Source of the DNA: Halomonas ventosae
Lineage (GTDB): Bacteria > Pseudomonadota > Gammaproteobacteria > Pseudomonadales > Halomonadaceae
NCBI RefSeq assembly: GCF_004363555.1
Contig: NZ_SNZJ01000005.1
Span: 1-64,000 of the forward strand
Direction: 5' to 3'
Length of the DNA: 64,000 nt
Shown here: one piece after another, positions 35,683 to 44,934 of the stretch
How positions within the stretch are numbered: the stretch's first letter is position 1
Layout of the letters: each line of letters starts with the position of its first letter
The notes under the pieces: model-generated
Databases searched by the model: none
The model's input: the letters and a program-made list of their open reading frames with translations, nothing else
What the model was told of the DNA's origin: nothing
Made by a program: the position numbers and the translations under genes

Positions 35683-37573
35683 TGCCCGCGTCTCCGCGTT
35701 CACGACCCGTCCGCCCTGGCGCAGGACGCGCCGCCTGCTCTTCGCCCTGCTGTTCGCGGGGACCGTCGCCCTGGGGGTCTGGGCCATGTTCCGAATCCTC
35801 ATCGTGGGCGGTATCTCGCCGCTGGAACTCCTCATCCTGGGGCTGTTCTCGATCACCTTCGGCTGGATCACCATCGCCTTCTGGAGTGCGGTGATCGGCT
35901 TCGCGCTGAGGCTTACCCATCGCGACCCGGTGACGCTGTCGCGCATCAGGCCGCCGACCCCGCCCGCGGGCGCCCGCTCGCGAACCGCCCTGGCCATGCC
36001 GATCCACAACGAGGACGTGGCGCGGGTGATCGCCGGCCTGGAGGCCACCTGTCGTGACCTGCCCGAGGAGACCCCGGAGCGGCGGATCGAGGCCTTCGTG
36101 CTCAGCGACAGCACCGATGAGGCCATCGTCGCCGAGGAGTCGGCCCAGGTGGGTGCCCTCCAGGCGCGACTGGCGGGGCGCTGCCGCGTGCACTATCGCC
36201 ACCGCGACAGCAACGACGGCCGCAAGGCCGGCAACCTCGCCGAGTTCTGTCGCCGCTGGGGACGTCACTACGATTTCCTGCTGGTGCTGGATGCCGACAG
36301 CCTGATGAGCGGCGCCACAATCGCCGCGCTGATCGACGCCATGCAGGCCAACCCGCGTCTCGGGCTGCTGCAGACGGTGCCGATCCCGGTACGCCAGGAG
36401 AGCCTGTTCGGTCGCGCCAACCAGCTGGCCGCCTCCCTCTATGCGCCCATGCTGGCGGCGGGACTGAGCTTCTGGCATGCCGATGCGGCCAACTACTTCG
36501 GCCACAATGCCATCCTGCGCACCCGCGCCTTCATGGAGCACTGCGGCCTGCCCGACCTGCCGGGCGCCCCGCCGCTGGGCGGCGAGATACTCAGCCACGA
36601 CTTCGTCGAGGCGGCCCTGCTGCGCCGAGCCGGCTGGCAGGTCCAGATGCAGACCGACCTCGGCGGCAGCTACGAGGAGATGCCGAGCCACCTGCTCGAC
36701 TTCGCCAAGCGCGACCGCCGCTGGGTCCAGGGCAACCTTCAGCACCTGCGCCTGCTCACTGGGCGCGGCCTGCACGCCATGAGCCGGCTGCACTTCCTGT
36801 TCGGCGCCCTGGCCTACCTCGCCTCGCTGATCTGGCTGGGGATCCTGATGGTCAGCACGGCAGACGCCCTGGGCCGCGCCCTCACCGACCCGAACTTCTT
36901 CACCACGGATGCCCAGCTCTTCCCCGACTGGCCACTCGCTCCCCCGCCGCTGATCATGCCGCTGCTGGCCGGCACCCTGGCGATGCTGCTGATGCCCAAG
37001 GTGCTGGGACTGGCACTGGCGCTGACGCAGCGCCCGGCGGATTTCGGCGGACCACGGCGCCTGGTGGCAAGCGTGCTGCTGGAGGCGCTGTTCGCCATGC
37101 TGATCGCGCCCCTGATGATGGTGTTCCACAGCCTGTTCGTCATCGGCGTGGTGAGCGGGCGTACCGTCTCCTGGGACCCCCAGTCTCGCGAGGGACGCGC
37201 GGTCCCCTGGCAGGAGGCCTGGCGGCATACCTGGCAGGCGACCCTGGCCGGGCTGCTCTGGGCGGTCATCACCTGGTGGTACACCCCCGTCTTCTTCTGG
37301 TGGCTGACGCCGGTCTGGCTGGGGCTGCTGCTGTCCGCGCCGCTGGTGCGGTGGAGCAGCAGCCTGGCCCTGGGCCGCGCCCTGCATCGCGCCGGTCTGC
37401 TGCTGGTGCCCAGCGAGACGCGGCCATCTGCAGTACTTCGGGAACTGGACAGGCGACCGGCGGCGACCGGCCAGGCCCCTCCCCTGCCACCCCCCGCGGA
37501 ACTTCCCGGCGAGATGCCGGTGCAGTCCTTCTCGGCAACCCGCCATCGGACCCTGTCGCCGGAGGGCCGGTAG
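35669..37573 (+). CDS. opgH: glucan glucosyltransferase OpgH (copy 1)
   Basis: A 634-residue inner-membrane GT2 glycosyltransferase that builds the linear beta-1,2-glucan backbone from UDP-glucose. Two membrane segments precede the catalytic domain, which shows LLVLDADSLMSG (DxD), SHDFVEAALLRRAGW and RDRRWVQGNLQHLRLL (the Q/RxxRW motif). Further membrane segments follow. The C-terminus PGEMPVQSFS is shared with copy 2. Shorter at the N-terminus than E. coli OpgH (about 847 residues), lacking its cytoplasmic FtsZ-binding extension. The start is ATG 35669; 35654 is possible. Confidence 0.93.
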   Translation: MNSADARVSAFTTRPPWRRTRRLLFALLFAGTVALGVWAMFRILIVGGISPLELLILGLFSITFGWITIAFWSAVIGFALRLTHRDPVTLSRIRPPTPPAGARSRTALAMPIHNEDVARVIAGLEATCRDLPEETPERRIEAFVLSDSTDEAIVAEESAQVGALQARLAGRCRVHYRHRDSNDGRKAGNLAEFCRRWGRHYDFLLVLDADSLMSGATIAALIDAMQANPRLGLLQTVPIPVRQESLFGRANQLAASLYAPMLAAGLSFWHADAANYFGHNAILRTRAFMEHCGLPDLPGAPPLGGEILSHDFVEAALLRRAGWQVQMQTDLGGSYEEMPSHLLDFAKRDRRWVQGNLQHLRLLTGRGLHAMSRLHFLFGALAYLASLIWLGILMVSTADALGRALTDPNFFTTDAQLFPDWPLAPPPLIMPLLAGTLAMLLMPKVLGLALALTQRPADFGGPRRLVASVLLEALFAMLIAPLMMVFHSLFVIGVVSGRTVSWDPQSREGRAVPWQEAWRHTWQATLAGLLWAVITWWYTPVFFWWLTPVWLGLLLSAPLVRWSSSLALGRALHRAGLLLVPSETRPSAVLRELDRRPAATGQAPPLPPPAELPGEMPVQSFSATRHRTLSPEGR

Positions 37574-37620
37574 CGGCAGACAGTGGAATCCCGGCAGGGG
37601 GAGCCAGGCGACGAGGGCAC

Positions 37621-39027
37621 CTACTCCCGCCCGTAGCAATCATCGAGGCGCACGATGTCGTCCTCGCCCAGGTAACTGCCGGACTGCACCTCGATCAGCT
37701 CCAGCGGAATCAGGCCGGGGTTCTCCAGGCAGTGGACCCGCCCCACCGGTATGAAGGTCGAGGCGTTCTCGCCCACCAGGAAGACCTCATCGTCCAGGGT
37801 GACCCGGGCCGTGCCGCTGACCACCACCCAGTGCTCGGCCCGGTGGTGGTGGAGCTGCCGGGAGAGCCGCGCACCCGGACGCACCGTGATGCGCTTGACC
37901 TGGTGGCGCGGTCCGGCGTCGACGACCTGGTAGTGGCCCCAGGGGCGATGCACGGTGGTGGTGGATCGGGTTTCCTTTCGACCCTCGGCCTCCAGACGCT
38001 CGACCAGGCCCCGCAGCTGCTGGCTCTGGGCGCGCTCCGCCACCAGCACGGCATCGTCGGTCTCGACGATCACCAGATCCTCTACCCCCAGGGTGGCCAC
38101 CAGCCGTGAATCGGCATGCACCAGCAGCCCATGGCTCTGCTCGCAGACCACGTCACCGCGCAGGGCGTTGTCGTCGACATCACGGGGCAGCGCCTCCCAG
38201 AGGGCCTGCCAGGAGCCGATGTCGCTCCAGCCGGCGGCCAGCGGCACCATGGCCGCTCGGTCGGTACGCTCCATCACCGCCACGTCGATGGAGTCGGCGG
38301 GACTCTCCCGGAAGGCCCGCGCATCCGGCCGCAGGAAGTCGAGATCGACCACTGCCGCGTCCATGGCGCCCCGACAGGCGGCCAGGATGGCGGGGGCGAA
38401 GGCCGCCAGGGCGTCCAGGTAGTCATCGGGTCGCAGCACGAAGATGCCGCTGTTCCAATAATGGTCGCCGGCCGCCAGGAAACGCTCGGCGGTGGCGAGG
38501 TCGGGCTTCTCCACGAAACGCGCCACCGCATGGCCCGCGTCGCCCAGTGCCTCACCGGCCTGGAGATAGCCATAGCCGGTTTCGGCACGGCTCGGCACCA
38601 CCCCGAAGGTCACCAGGTGGCCCGCGCCGGCCAGCCGTGCCGCCGGTTCCAGGGCCGCGCGGAAGGCCTCCTCGTCGGCCAGGTGATGGTCCGACGGCAA
38701 AACCAGCAGCGGCGCCCCGCGCTCCTGGCGGCGCGCCAGCAGGGCGGCCAGCGCGATGGCCGGGGCCGTGCCGCGCCCCTCGGGCTCGAGCAGCAGGGTC
38801 GCCCCCTCGACACCCGCCTGACGGAGCTGCTCGGCGGCGAGGAAGCGGTGCGCCTCCTGGCAGATGACGATGGGCGCGGCCATGCCGAGCCCCTCGAGGC
38901 GGGCCAGGGTGTTGGCCAGCAGGCTCCCCTCGCCTTCCAGGGAGAGGAACTGCTTGGGCCGTTGCCGACGCGACAGCGGCCAGAGCCGCACCCCATTGCC
39001 GCCAGCCAGGATCAGGGGGGTGAACAA
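37621..39027 (-). CDS. mannose-1-phosphate guanylyltransferase / mannose-6-phosphate isomerase
   Basis: A 468-residue bifunctional enzyme of the AlgA/ManC/CpsB type. The N-terminal nucleotidyltransferase has PLILAGGNGVRLWPLSRRQR and FVEKPDLATAERFL. The C-terminal type II phosphomannose isomerase cupin has RPWGHYQVVDAG and LHHHRAEHWVVVSGTARVTL with zinc ligands. It makes GDP-mannose for polysaccharides or glycoconjugates. No dedicated capsule operon adjoins it; the neighbours are periplasmic glucan genes. Confidence 0.94.
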   Translation of the reverse strand: MFTPLILAGGNGVRLWPLSRRQRPKQFLSLEGEGSLLANTLARLEGLGMAAPIVICQEAHRFLAAEQLRQAGVEGATLLLEPEGRGTAPAIALAALLARRQERGAPLLVLPSDHHLADEEAFRAALEPAARLAGAGHLVTFGVVPSRAETGYGYLQAGEALGDAGHAVARFVEKPDLATAERFLAAGDHYWNSGIFVLRPDDYLDALAAFAPAILAACRGAMDAAVVDLDFLRPDARAFRESPADSIDVAVMERTDRAAMVPLAAGWSDIGSWQALWEALPRDVDDNALRGDVVCEQSHGLLVHADSRLVATLGVEDLVIVETDDAVLVAERAQSQQLRGLVERLEAEGRKETRSTTTVHRPWGHYQVVDAGPRHQVKRITVRPGARLSRQLHHHRAEHWVVVSGTARVTLDDEVFLVGENASTFIPVGRVHCLENPGLIPLELIEVQSGSYLGEDDIVRLDDCYGRE

Positions 39028-39047
39028 GGGCAGGTCTCCTCCAGGGA

Positions 39048-39638
39048 TCAGGAGCGCGATGGCGCCAGCAGTTCGAGGGCGAAGTCGACATGGACCTCAT
39101 GCTTCACCGTGCCCTCGGTGCGCCAGGCGCCGCGTCCCATATCGAAATCGGTACGGTCCAGGGTCAGGCGGCCGTCGACCTTGACCCGCTCGCCCTGCCG
39201 CGTCCAGCTCGCCGGCACCGTCAGCGGATAGGTGTCGCCCAGCAGCTCGAGCTCGCCCTCGATGCGCAGTTCGCCCTCGGCCGGTGCCTCGATCTCGGTG
39301 CTGCGAAAGATGATCTCGGGGTAGGTCTCGGCATCGAACCAGTTTCGCCCGTGCAGCATGCCGTCGACGATGTCGTTGCCGCCCGTGATGCTGTCCGACT
39401 GAAGGGTCAGCACCAGCTTCCCCCCGGCCGGCTGGTCCAGATCCCCTTCAAGGTCGACCTCGAACGCCTCGACACGGGTCACCGCCTCGCGGCCGTCGGC
39501 GGTGCCGATCAGCTCGATACGGCTCGCGTCCCGATCCAGTTCCCAGGCCCCGGCCGTGGCAACGGCCATCAGCCCGGCAAGGCCCGTCAGCAGGGCTGCC
39601 GTTGCGGGTCGCGCTATCCTCGGAGTCGGTCGTGGCAT
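39048..39638 (-). CDS. YceI-family periplasmic protein (copy 1)
   Basis: A 196-residue lipocalin-like beta-barrel with a signal peptide (ATAALLTGLAGLMAVATAGA). Family features are WELDRDASRIELIG and MLHGRNWFDAETYPEIIFRS. YceI proteins bind polyprenoid or other lipophilic molecules in the periplasm and are often base- or osmotic-stress-induced. It lies between manC and the membrane sulfatase gene on the same strand, with gaps of 20 and 29 bp, suggesting an operon. Confidence 0.9.
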   Translation of the reverse strand: MPRPTPRIARPATAALLTGLAGLMAVATAGAWELDRDASRIELIGTADGREAVTRVEAFEVDLEGDLDQPAGGKLVLTLQSDSITGGNDIVDGMLHGRNWFDAETYPEIIFRSTEIEAPAEGELRIEGELELLGDTYPLTVPASWTRQGERVKVDGRLTLDRTDFDMGRGAWRTEGTVKHEVHVDFALELLAPSRS

Positions 39639-39667
39639 CTTGCCTCCCGGGCCATCCGGCCCTGCGG

Positions 39668-41311
39668 TCAGGGGGTCGTGACAGAGGCACCCGGCGCGTT
39701 CTCGGCGCCGAACGCCTCATGGAGCCAGCCGCGCAGCACCTCCTGGCCGGGCGGCTCGCCATCGGGATAGCTCTCAAGCCGTGGTGGCCGGGTACCGGAC
39801 ACGAAGCCCCGCGCCAGGAAGGGATCGAGCAGGCGGGCATCGCCGCTGATCACGTGGACCGGGACACCGCCGCTGGCGTTGTCGCCGGTGATCAGGGGCG
39901 CCGCCTGGTGATCCCCCAGCAGGATCACCAGGGTCTGGTCGTCCACGAAGTCCTCGGCCCAGTGAATGCTGGCCCCCAGAGCATAGTCCAGTGACCTGGC
40001 ATAGTGATCGCGCACCCGTTCCAGATCCTGCCAGAGCTCGTCGGGTGACTCGCCGGCGTCTTCCCAGCGTGCGAAGACACTGCCATCGCCGACGGCATCC
40101 CAGTCATCGAGCACGGGGAGAATCGGGGTCCAGGGCGCATGACTGCTGATCAGCGCGATCTGGGCGAAGAGCGGCGACGGCTCGACGTCCTGGCGGATCC
40201 GCGCCTGGAAATGGTGCAGGGTATACTGGTCGGGCATGGTCACCCAGTTCAGGGGCGGTCCGGCATACTCGAGGTCCGCGGCGGCGTGAATCTCGTCGAA
40301 CCCGTAGGCGCGCCCCTCCGGCCAGGCCATGGTGATGGCCGGCATCACCGCGAGGGTGCGATGGCCGGTAGCCCGAAAATCGTCCACCAGGGTGGTGCGC
40401 TCGCTGCCCAGCATCAACCGGTACCAGAGCGAATTGTCGACCCGCAGGCCACTCAGCGCCGTGGCATGGGCCAGCCAGGACTGGCCGCCACGGATCGGCG
40501 AGTCGAGGATGCCGGACGCCACCGACAGGCCGGCGTCAGCGAACCGCTCGGCCATTTCCTCGAGGCGCGGCCCCAGCACCCGGGCATAGCGGTCATCGAG
40601 CAGTGCCGATATGCCGTAGGACTCCACGAAGACCAGCACCACATCGCGTCCGGCGAGCCCCGGCAAGGCGGCGACCGGATCGGGCCCGGCCGCCATCCGC
40701 TCGGCAAAGTCACGGTGGGCGCGATGCGTCTCGACCAGTTGCCGCCCCTGGAAATGCAGGGTGTCGAGCAAGGGCGTGCGCGCCACTGGTAGCAAGCGAC
40801 TCTGCGGGAACTCGATGGCGATCAGCATGCCGCTTGCCACCAGCACCCCCAGGGCACCGGTCGCCGCCAGGCCGCTGCGCGCGGTGCCCTGCAGGCTCGC
40901 GGCCACCTTCGCCAGCAGCCAGGTCGCCAATGCCAGCAGGACCATGGCCAGCAGGGTGAGCAGGCCTGCCACCGGAAACCCCAGATTGCCCTCGAGCAGG
41001 TGGAAGACGGAACGCAGCAGGGGAAGGTCCAGGTAGAGATTCAGGGAGCGCCCGAACGCCAGATGGGTCGCCACGTCACCGAGGCCGACCAGCAGGAATG
41101 CCATGAGCAGGGCCACCACCAGCCAGCGCAGCCCGGCAAGCCGGCCGGCCGACGGCAGCAGTGATAACCCCGCCGCCAGCAGGATGGCCTCCAGCGCAAT
41201 CCAGCGGGATGTCAGCTCGCCGTACAACAGCCACACTGGCGCCAGCAACACGCCATTGAGCAGCGCAAGGGCCAGGAACCAGCGGAGGCGGGAGCGAAAC
41301 GGCATGGGCAA
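39668..41311 (-). CDS. membrane sulfatase/LTA synthase-like phosphoglycerol transferase
   Basis: A 547-residue protein with five N-terminal membrane segments (to about residue 165) and a large periplasmic alkaline-phosphatase-fold domain. Metal-site and nucleophile regions are DVVLVFVESYGIS and PIRGGQSWLAHATALSGL, and later LVILLGDHQAAP. Relatives transfer phosphoglycerol or phosphoethanolamine to glycans and lipids (OpgB, LtaS, EptA). Placed between two opgGH operons, it may modify periplasmic glucans; that is inference from position. It is the first gene of the minus-strand group. Confidence 0.82.
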   Translation of the reverse strand: MPMPFRSRLRWFLALALLNGVLLAPVWLLYGELTSRWIALEAILLAAGLSLLPSAGRLAGLRWLVVALLMAFLLVGLGDVATHLAFGRSLNLYLDLPLLRSVFHLLEGNLGFPVAGLLTLLAMVLLALATWLLAKVAASLQGTARSGLAATGALGVLVASGMLIAIEFPQSRLLPVARTPLLDTLHFQGRQLVETHRAHRDFAERMAAGPDPVAALPGLAGRDVVLVFVESYGISALLDDRYARVLGPRLEEMAERFADAGLSVASGILDSPIRGGQSWLAHATALSGLRVDNSLWYRLMLGSERTTLVDDFRATGHRTLAVMPAITMAWPEGRAYGFDEIHAAADLEYAGPPLNWVTMPDQYTLHHFQARIRQDVEPSPLFAQIALISSHAPWTPILPVLDDWDAVGDGSVFARWEDAGESPDELWQDLERVRDHYARSLDYALGASIHWAEDFVDDQTLVILLGDHQAAPLITGDNASGGVPVHVISGDARLLDPFLARGFVSGTRPPRLESYPDGEPPGQEVLRGWLHEAFGAENAPGASVTTP

Positions 41312-41346
41312 TCACCCGGGTTAGATGGACCACCAAGCTTTCATTG

Positions 41347-41352
41347 TATAAT
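41347..41352 (+). promoter_or_regulatory. candidate -10 box of the second opgGH promoter
   Basis: A perfect TATAAT preceded by TTG, 88 bp upstream of opgG copy 2. A second similar TTGTATAA follows at 41355. The -35 is poor (possible ATGGAC at 41325), so an activator or alternative factor could be needed. Confidence 0.45.
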
Positions 41353-41434
41353 CTTTGTATAAAGACATCATTGCAACTTGCCACCGATCCTGTTGTGACC
41401 TCGACGGGAGATGCCATTCAAGGAGGATCATGCC

Positions 41435-42991
41435 ATGTCCCCATCAGGGTGGCTGGCCACCAGCCTGCTCATCGCGGGGATCACGCCTGCGAGCTGGGCC
41501 GAGCCCGACCCGGACCCGCCCGGCATCTTCGAGGAGGTCACCGAGCGTGCGCGAGGGCTTGCGGCATCTCCCTTTGAAGAGCGGGCCGGTGACCTGCCCC
41601 AGGCGCTGCGCGATATCGACTACGATACCTACCGTTCGATCCGCTTTCGCCCGGAAGACGCCCTGTGGAAGGACGAGGGGCTGTTCTCGGTGCAGCTCTT
41701 CCATGCCGGTTTCCTGTTCGAGCGGCCGGTCCGCCTGCACCTGGTCGAGGGGGACGAGCCGCACGACCTTCCCTTCCAGTCATCCTTCTTCCGCTACGAC
41801 AGTGCCGCCGCTCCCCTGGCGGAGGAGGACCTGAGCGAGGCGGGGTACGCTGGCTTTCGCCTGCACTACCCCCTCAATCGCAAGGACTACCACGACGAGT
41901 TCCTGGTCTTCCAGGGCGCCAGCTACTTCCGGTTGGTGGGACGCGACCAGGGCTATGGCCTCTCGGCTCGGGGTCTGGCCATCGATACGGCCTCCCCCGG
42001 CGGGGAAGAGTTCCCGGCCTTCCGGGCATTCTGGCTGTTAAAGCCCGCCCCCGAGGCAACCCGGATCGACATCGTCGCGCTGCTCGACAGCCCCTCGCTG
42101 GCCGGCGCCTACCATTTCCGGGTGCTGCCCGGCGAGCAGGTCGAGGTGGAGGTCGAGGCCCGACTGTTCGCCCGCCGCGACGTGGAGAAGCTGGGCATCG
42201 CCCCGCTGACCAGCATGTTCATGCATGGCGGCGTCAGCCCCTACCCGGCCGACGACTTCCGACCCCAAGTGCATGATTCCCAGGGCGTGCTGATGCAGAC
42301 CCATGCCGGGGAGTGGATCTGGCGTCCGTTGAGCAACCCGCGCGAGTTGCGCATCACCCGACTGCAGGACGAGAGCCCGGCGGGGTTCGGCCTTGCCCAG
42401 CGCGACCGCGATTTCGACAGCTACCTGGACATGGAGTCGCGCTACGAGCGCCGCCCCAGCCACTGGGTCACCCCGCGCGACGACTGGGGACCGGGCAGCG
42501 TGGAACTGGTCGAGATACCCAGCGACTCGGAGACCAACGACAACATCGCCGTCTACTGGGTCCCCGAGCAGCCCCTCGAGGCCGGCGGGTCAAGGACCTA
42601 CCGCTACCGGCTGGCCACCTTCGATGCCCAGCGTCCCGAGCAGACCCTGGCCAGCGTCGTGCGCACCCGACAGGGCTGGGGGGCCGTACCGGGCCAGAGC
42701 GACCCACCGCCGCGCAGCCTGCGCCAGTTCGTCGTCGACTTCAGGGGGGGTGAGCTCTCGAGCCTGCACGCAAGCCACCCGGTCCACGCCGAACTCGAGG
42801 TCTCGAGCGGCGAGGCCCGACAGCTGATGGTGCAACGCCTGCCCGACGGCGACACCTGGCGCGCCTCCTTCCGAGTGCAACCCGAGGGGGAGACCCCCAT
42901 GGACATGCGTCTTCGGCTGACGCTGCGCGACGCGCCCATGAGCGAAACCTGGAACTATGTCTTGAACCCCGGCGCCTGGAAGCCCCGATGA
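41435..42991 (+). CDS. opgG: glucan biosynthesis protein OpgG (copy 2)
   Basis: A 518-residue paralogue of copy 1, with a signal peptide (GWLATSLLIAGITPASWAEP). It has the same blocks: RFRPEDALWKDEGLFSVQLF, FRLVGRDQGYGLSARGLAID and EIPSDSETNDNIAVYWVPEQ. The ATG at 41435 has an AGGAGG site eight bases upstream. It is coupled by ATGA to opgH copy 2. The two OpgG copies are closely similar over their full length, so this is a gene duplication or a second acquired operon. Confidence 0.93.
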   Translation: MSPSGWLATSLLIAGITPASWAEPDPDPPGIFEEVTERARGLAASPFEERAGDLPQALRDIDYDTYRSIRFRPEDALWKDEGLFSVQLFHAGFLFERPVRLHLVEGDEPHDLPFQSSFFRYDSAAAPLAEEDLSEAGYAGFRLHYPLNRKDYHDEFLVFQGASYFRLVGRDQGYGLSARGLAIDTASPGGEEFPAFRAFWLLKPAPEATRIDIVALLDSPSLAGAYHFRVLPGEQVEVEVEARLFARRDVEKLGIAPLTSMFMHGGVSPYPADDFRPQVHDSQGVLMQTHAGEWIWRPLSNPRELRITRLQDESPAGFGLAQRDRDFDSYLDMESRYERRPSHWVTPRDDWGPGSVELVEIPSDSETNDNIAVYWVPEQPLEAGGSRTYRYRLATFDAQRPEQTLASVVRTRQGWGAVPGQSDPPPRSLRQFVVDFRGGELSSLHASHPVHAELEVSSGEARQLMVQRLPDGDTWRASFRVQPEGETPMDMRLRLTLRDAPMSETWNYVLNPGAWKPR

Positions 42992-44934
42992 ACTGTGCTG
43001 ATTGTTCCCCCCGGGTGCCATGGCTGGCCGCACGACAGGCGGGGCTCGCCCTGCTGGTGCTCGCCACGACCGCCCTGGGGGGCTGGGCCATGTTCGAGAT
43101 CCTGCGCGTCAACGGCATCACGGCGCTGCAGGGCAGCGTGCTGGGCCTGTTCGTGATCACCTTCGGCTGGATCACCATCGCCTTCTGGACGGCCATCATC
43201 GGCTTCCTGCTGCAGTTGGCTCGCCGCGACCCTCTGACCCTGGACCGCCTCGCTCGCCGCCCACCGGCGAGCGAGCCTGGCGAGCACCGGACGGCCCTGG
43301 TGATGCCCATCCATAACGAGGATCCCGCGGGGGTCGCGGCGGGTCTGGAAAGCACCTGTCGTTCGCTGCTCGAACAGCCCGACGCCCGGGGGTTCGAGGT
43401 GTTCGTGCTGAGCGATACCCGGGACGACGCGATCGCCCGCCGGGAGCACGCCGCCATCGCCGGCCTGCAGCAGCGGCTGTCTCCCCGCCTGCGGGTCCAC
43501 TACCGTCGCCGCGAGGACAACCGGGGTCGCAAGGCCGGGAACCTGGCGGACTTCTGTCGCCGCTGGGGAGGTCGCTACGACTACCTGGTCGTGCTGGACG
43601 CGGACAGCCGCATGGGAGGCGCGACGCTGGTGTCGCTGGTAAGCGCCATGCAGGCCAACCCTCGGACTGGCCTGATCCAGACGGTACCGATCCCGGTTCG
43701 CTCGGCCAGCGTGTTCGGGCGCTTCACGCAGTTCGCCGCCGCGCTTCACAGCCCCCTGCTCGCCACCGGACAGTGCTTCTGGCAAGGGCATGCGGCGAAC
43801 TTCTGGGGACACAACGCCATCCTGCGGACCCGGGCCTACATGGCCCACTGCGGCCTGCCGGACCTGCCCGGCAAGCCGCCGCTGGGCGGCGAGATACTCA
43901 GCCACGACTTCGTCGAGGCGGCGCTGATGCGACGGGCGGGCTGGGAGGTCCACCTGGATGTCCGTCTCGGCGAAAGCTACGAGGAGGTACCCAGCAACAT
44001 CCTCGAGTTCGCCAAGCGCGACAGGCGCTGGATCCAGGGCAACCTGCAGCATCTGCGGCTGCTGGCCGCCGCCGGCCTTCATCCCATGAACCGCCTGCAC
44101 TTCCTGTTCGGCGCGCTGGCCTACCTGACCTCGCTGCTGTGGGGTCTGATGCTGGTGGTCAGCACCGTGGACGCCATCGGCCGGGCCCAGGGTCGCCATG
44201 ACTTCTTCCGTGCCGGCTTCCAGCTCTTTCCCGACTGGCCCGTTGCCACGCCCGAGCTGATCATGCCCCTGCTCATCAGCACGGCGGTGGTACTGCTGCT
44301 ACCGAAGGTGCTGGGGTTCCTGCTGGCCTTCATTCAGCGCCCCGCCGCCTTCGGCGGCCGGGCACGCCTGCTGGCGAGCACCCTCCTGGAGATCGCCATC
44401 GCCATCCTGATCGCCCCGCTCATGATGCTGCTCCACAGCGGATTCATCCTGGCCGTGCTCAGTGGCCGGAAGGTGAGCTGGGACGCCCAGGTCCGCGAAG
44501 GGCGGTCGGTGCCCTGGCGGGATGCGCTTCGCCACACCTGGCTCGCGACCCTGATCGGTGCGCTATGGGCCGGATCGACCTACCTGCTCGCCCCGCTGTT
44601 CTTCTGGTGGCTCTCCCCGGTCTGGCTGGGCCTGTTGATGGCGGCGCCCCTGGTCAGGCTGACCAGCAGCCTCACCCATGGCCACAGGCTCTACCGTGCC
44701 GGCCTGCTGAGGGTGCCCGCGGAAGTGATGCCCACGGCCGTCCTGCAGCAGCTGGCAACGGCCTCGCCGAGCCAACCGGAGGCCCGCCTGGCTCCCCCGC
44801 CGCCGGACTGTCCCGGCGAGATGCCGGTTCAGTCGTTCTCCACCTGGCCACCGCGACACCCAGCGGCTTCCCCCAGGCCCGCCCAGCGGCCGACGGCCCT
44901 GGCCAACACCGACCCGAGGGCGAAACGCGAATGA
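42988..44934 (+). CDS. opgH: glucan glucosyltransferase OpgH (copy 2)
   Basis: A 648-residue paralogue of OpgH copy 1 with the same GT2 motifs: YLVVLDADSRMGG, SHDFVEAALMRRAGW and RDRRWIQGNLQHLRLL. The flanking membrane segments are the same and the C-terminus is PGEMPVQSFS. It starts within the opgG stop (ATGA), and its own stop overlaps the FkbM methyltransferase start (ATGA), so this copy, unlike copy 1, is part of a longer operon. Confidence 0.93.
   Translation: MNCADCSPRVPWLAARQAGLALLVLATTALGGWAMFEILRVNGITALQGSVLGLFVITFGWITIAFWTAIIGFLLQLARRDPLTLDRLARRPPASEPGEHRTALVMPIHNEDPAGVAAGLESTCRSLLEQPDARGFEVFVLSDTRDDAIARREHAAIAGLQQRLSPRLRVHYRRREDNRGRKAGNLADFCRRWGGRYDYLVVLDADSRMGGATLVSLVSAMQANPRTGLIQTVPIPVRSASVFGRFTQFAAALHSPLLATGQCFWQGHAANFWGHNAILRTRAYMAHCGLPDLPGKPPLGGEILSHDFVEAALMRRAGWEVHLDVRLGESYEEVPSNILEFAKRDRRWIQGNLQHLRLLAAAGLHPMNRLHFLFGALAYLTSLLWGLMLVVSTVDAIGRAQGRHDFFRAGFQLFPDWPVATPELIMPLLISTAVVLLLPKVLGFLLAFIQRPAAFGGRARLLASTLLEIAIAILIAPLMMLLHSGFILAVLSGRKVSWDAQVREGRSVPWRDALRHTWLATLIGALWAGSTYLLAPLFFWWLSPVWLGLLMAAPLVRLTSSLTHGHRLYRAGLLRVPAEVMPTAVLQQLATASPSQPEARLAPPPPDCPGEMPVQSFSTWPPRHPAASPRPAQRPTALANTDPRAKRE

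Noticed and set aside
35243..37639. A 798-residue minus-strand open frame opposite opgG/opgH copy 1
   Set aside because: OpgH motifs on the plus strand are clear, and the minus frame is repetitive Gln/Gly/Arg-rich sequence.
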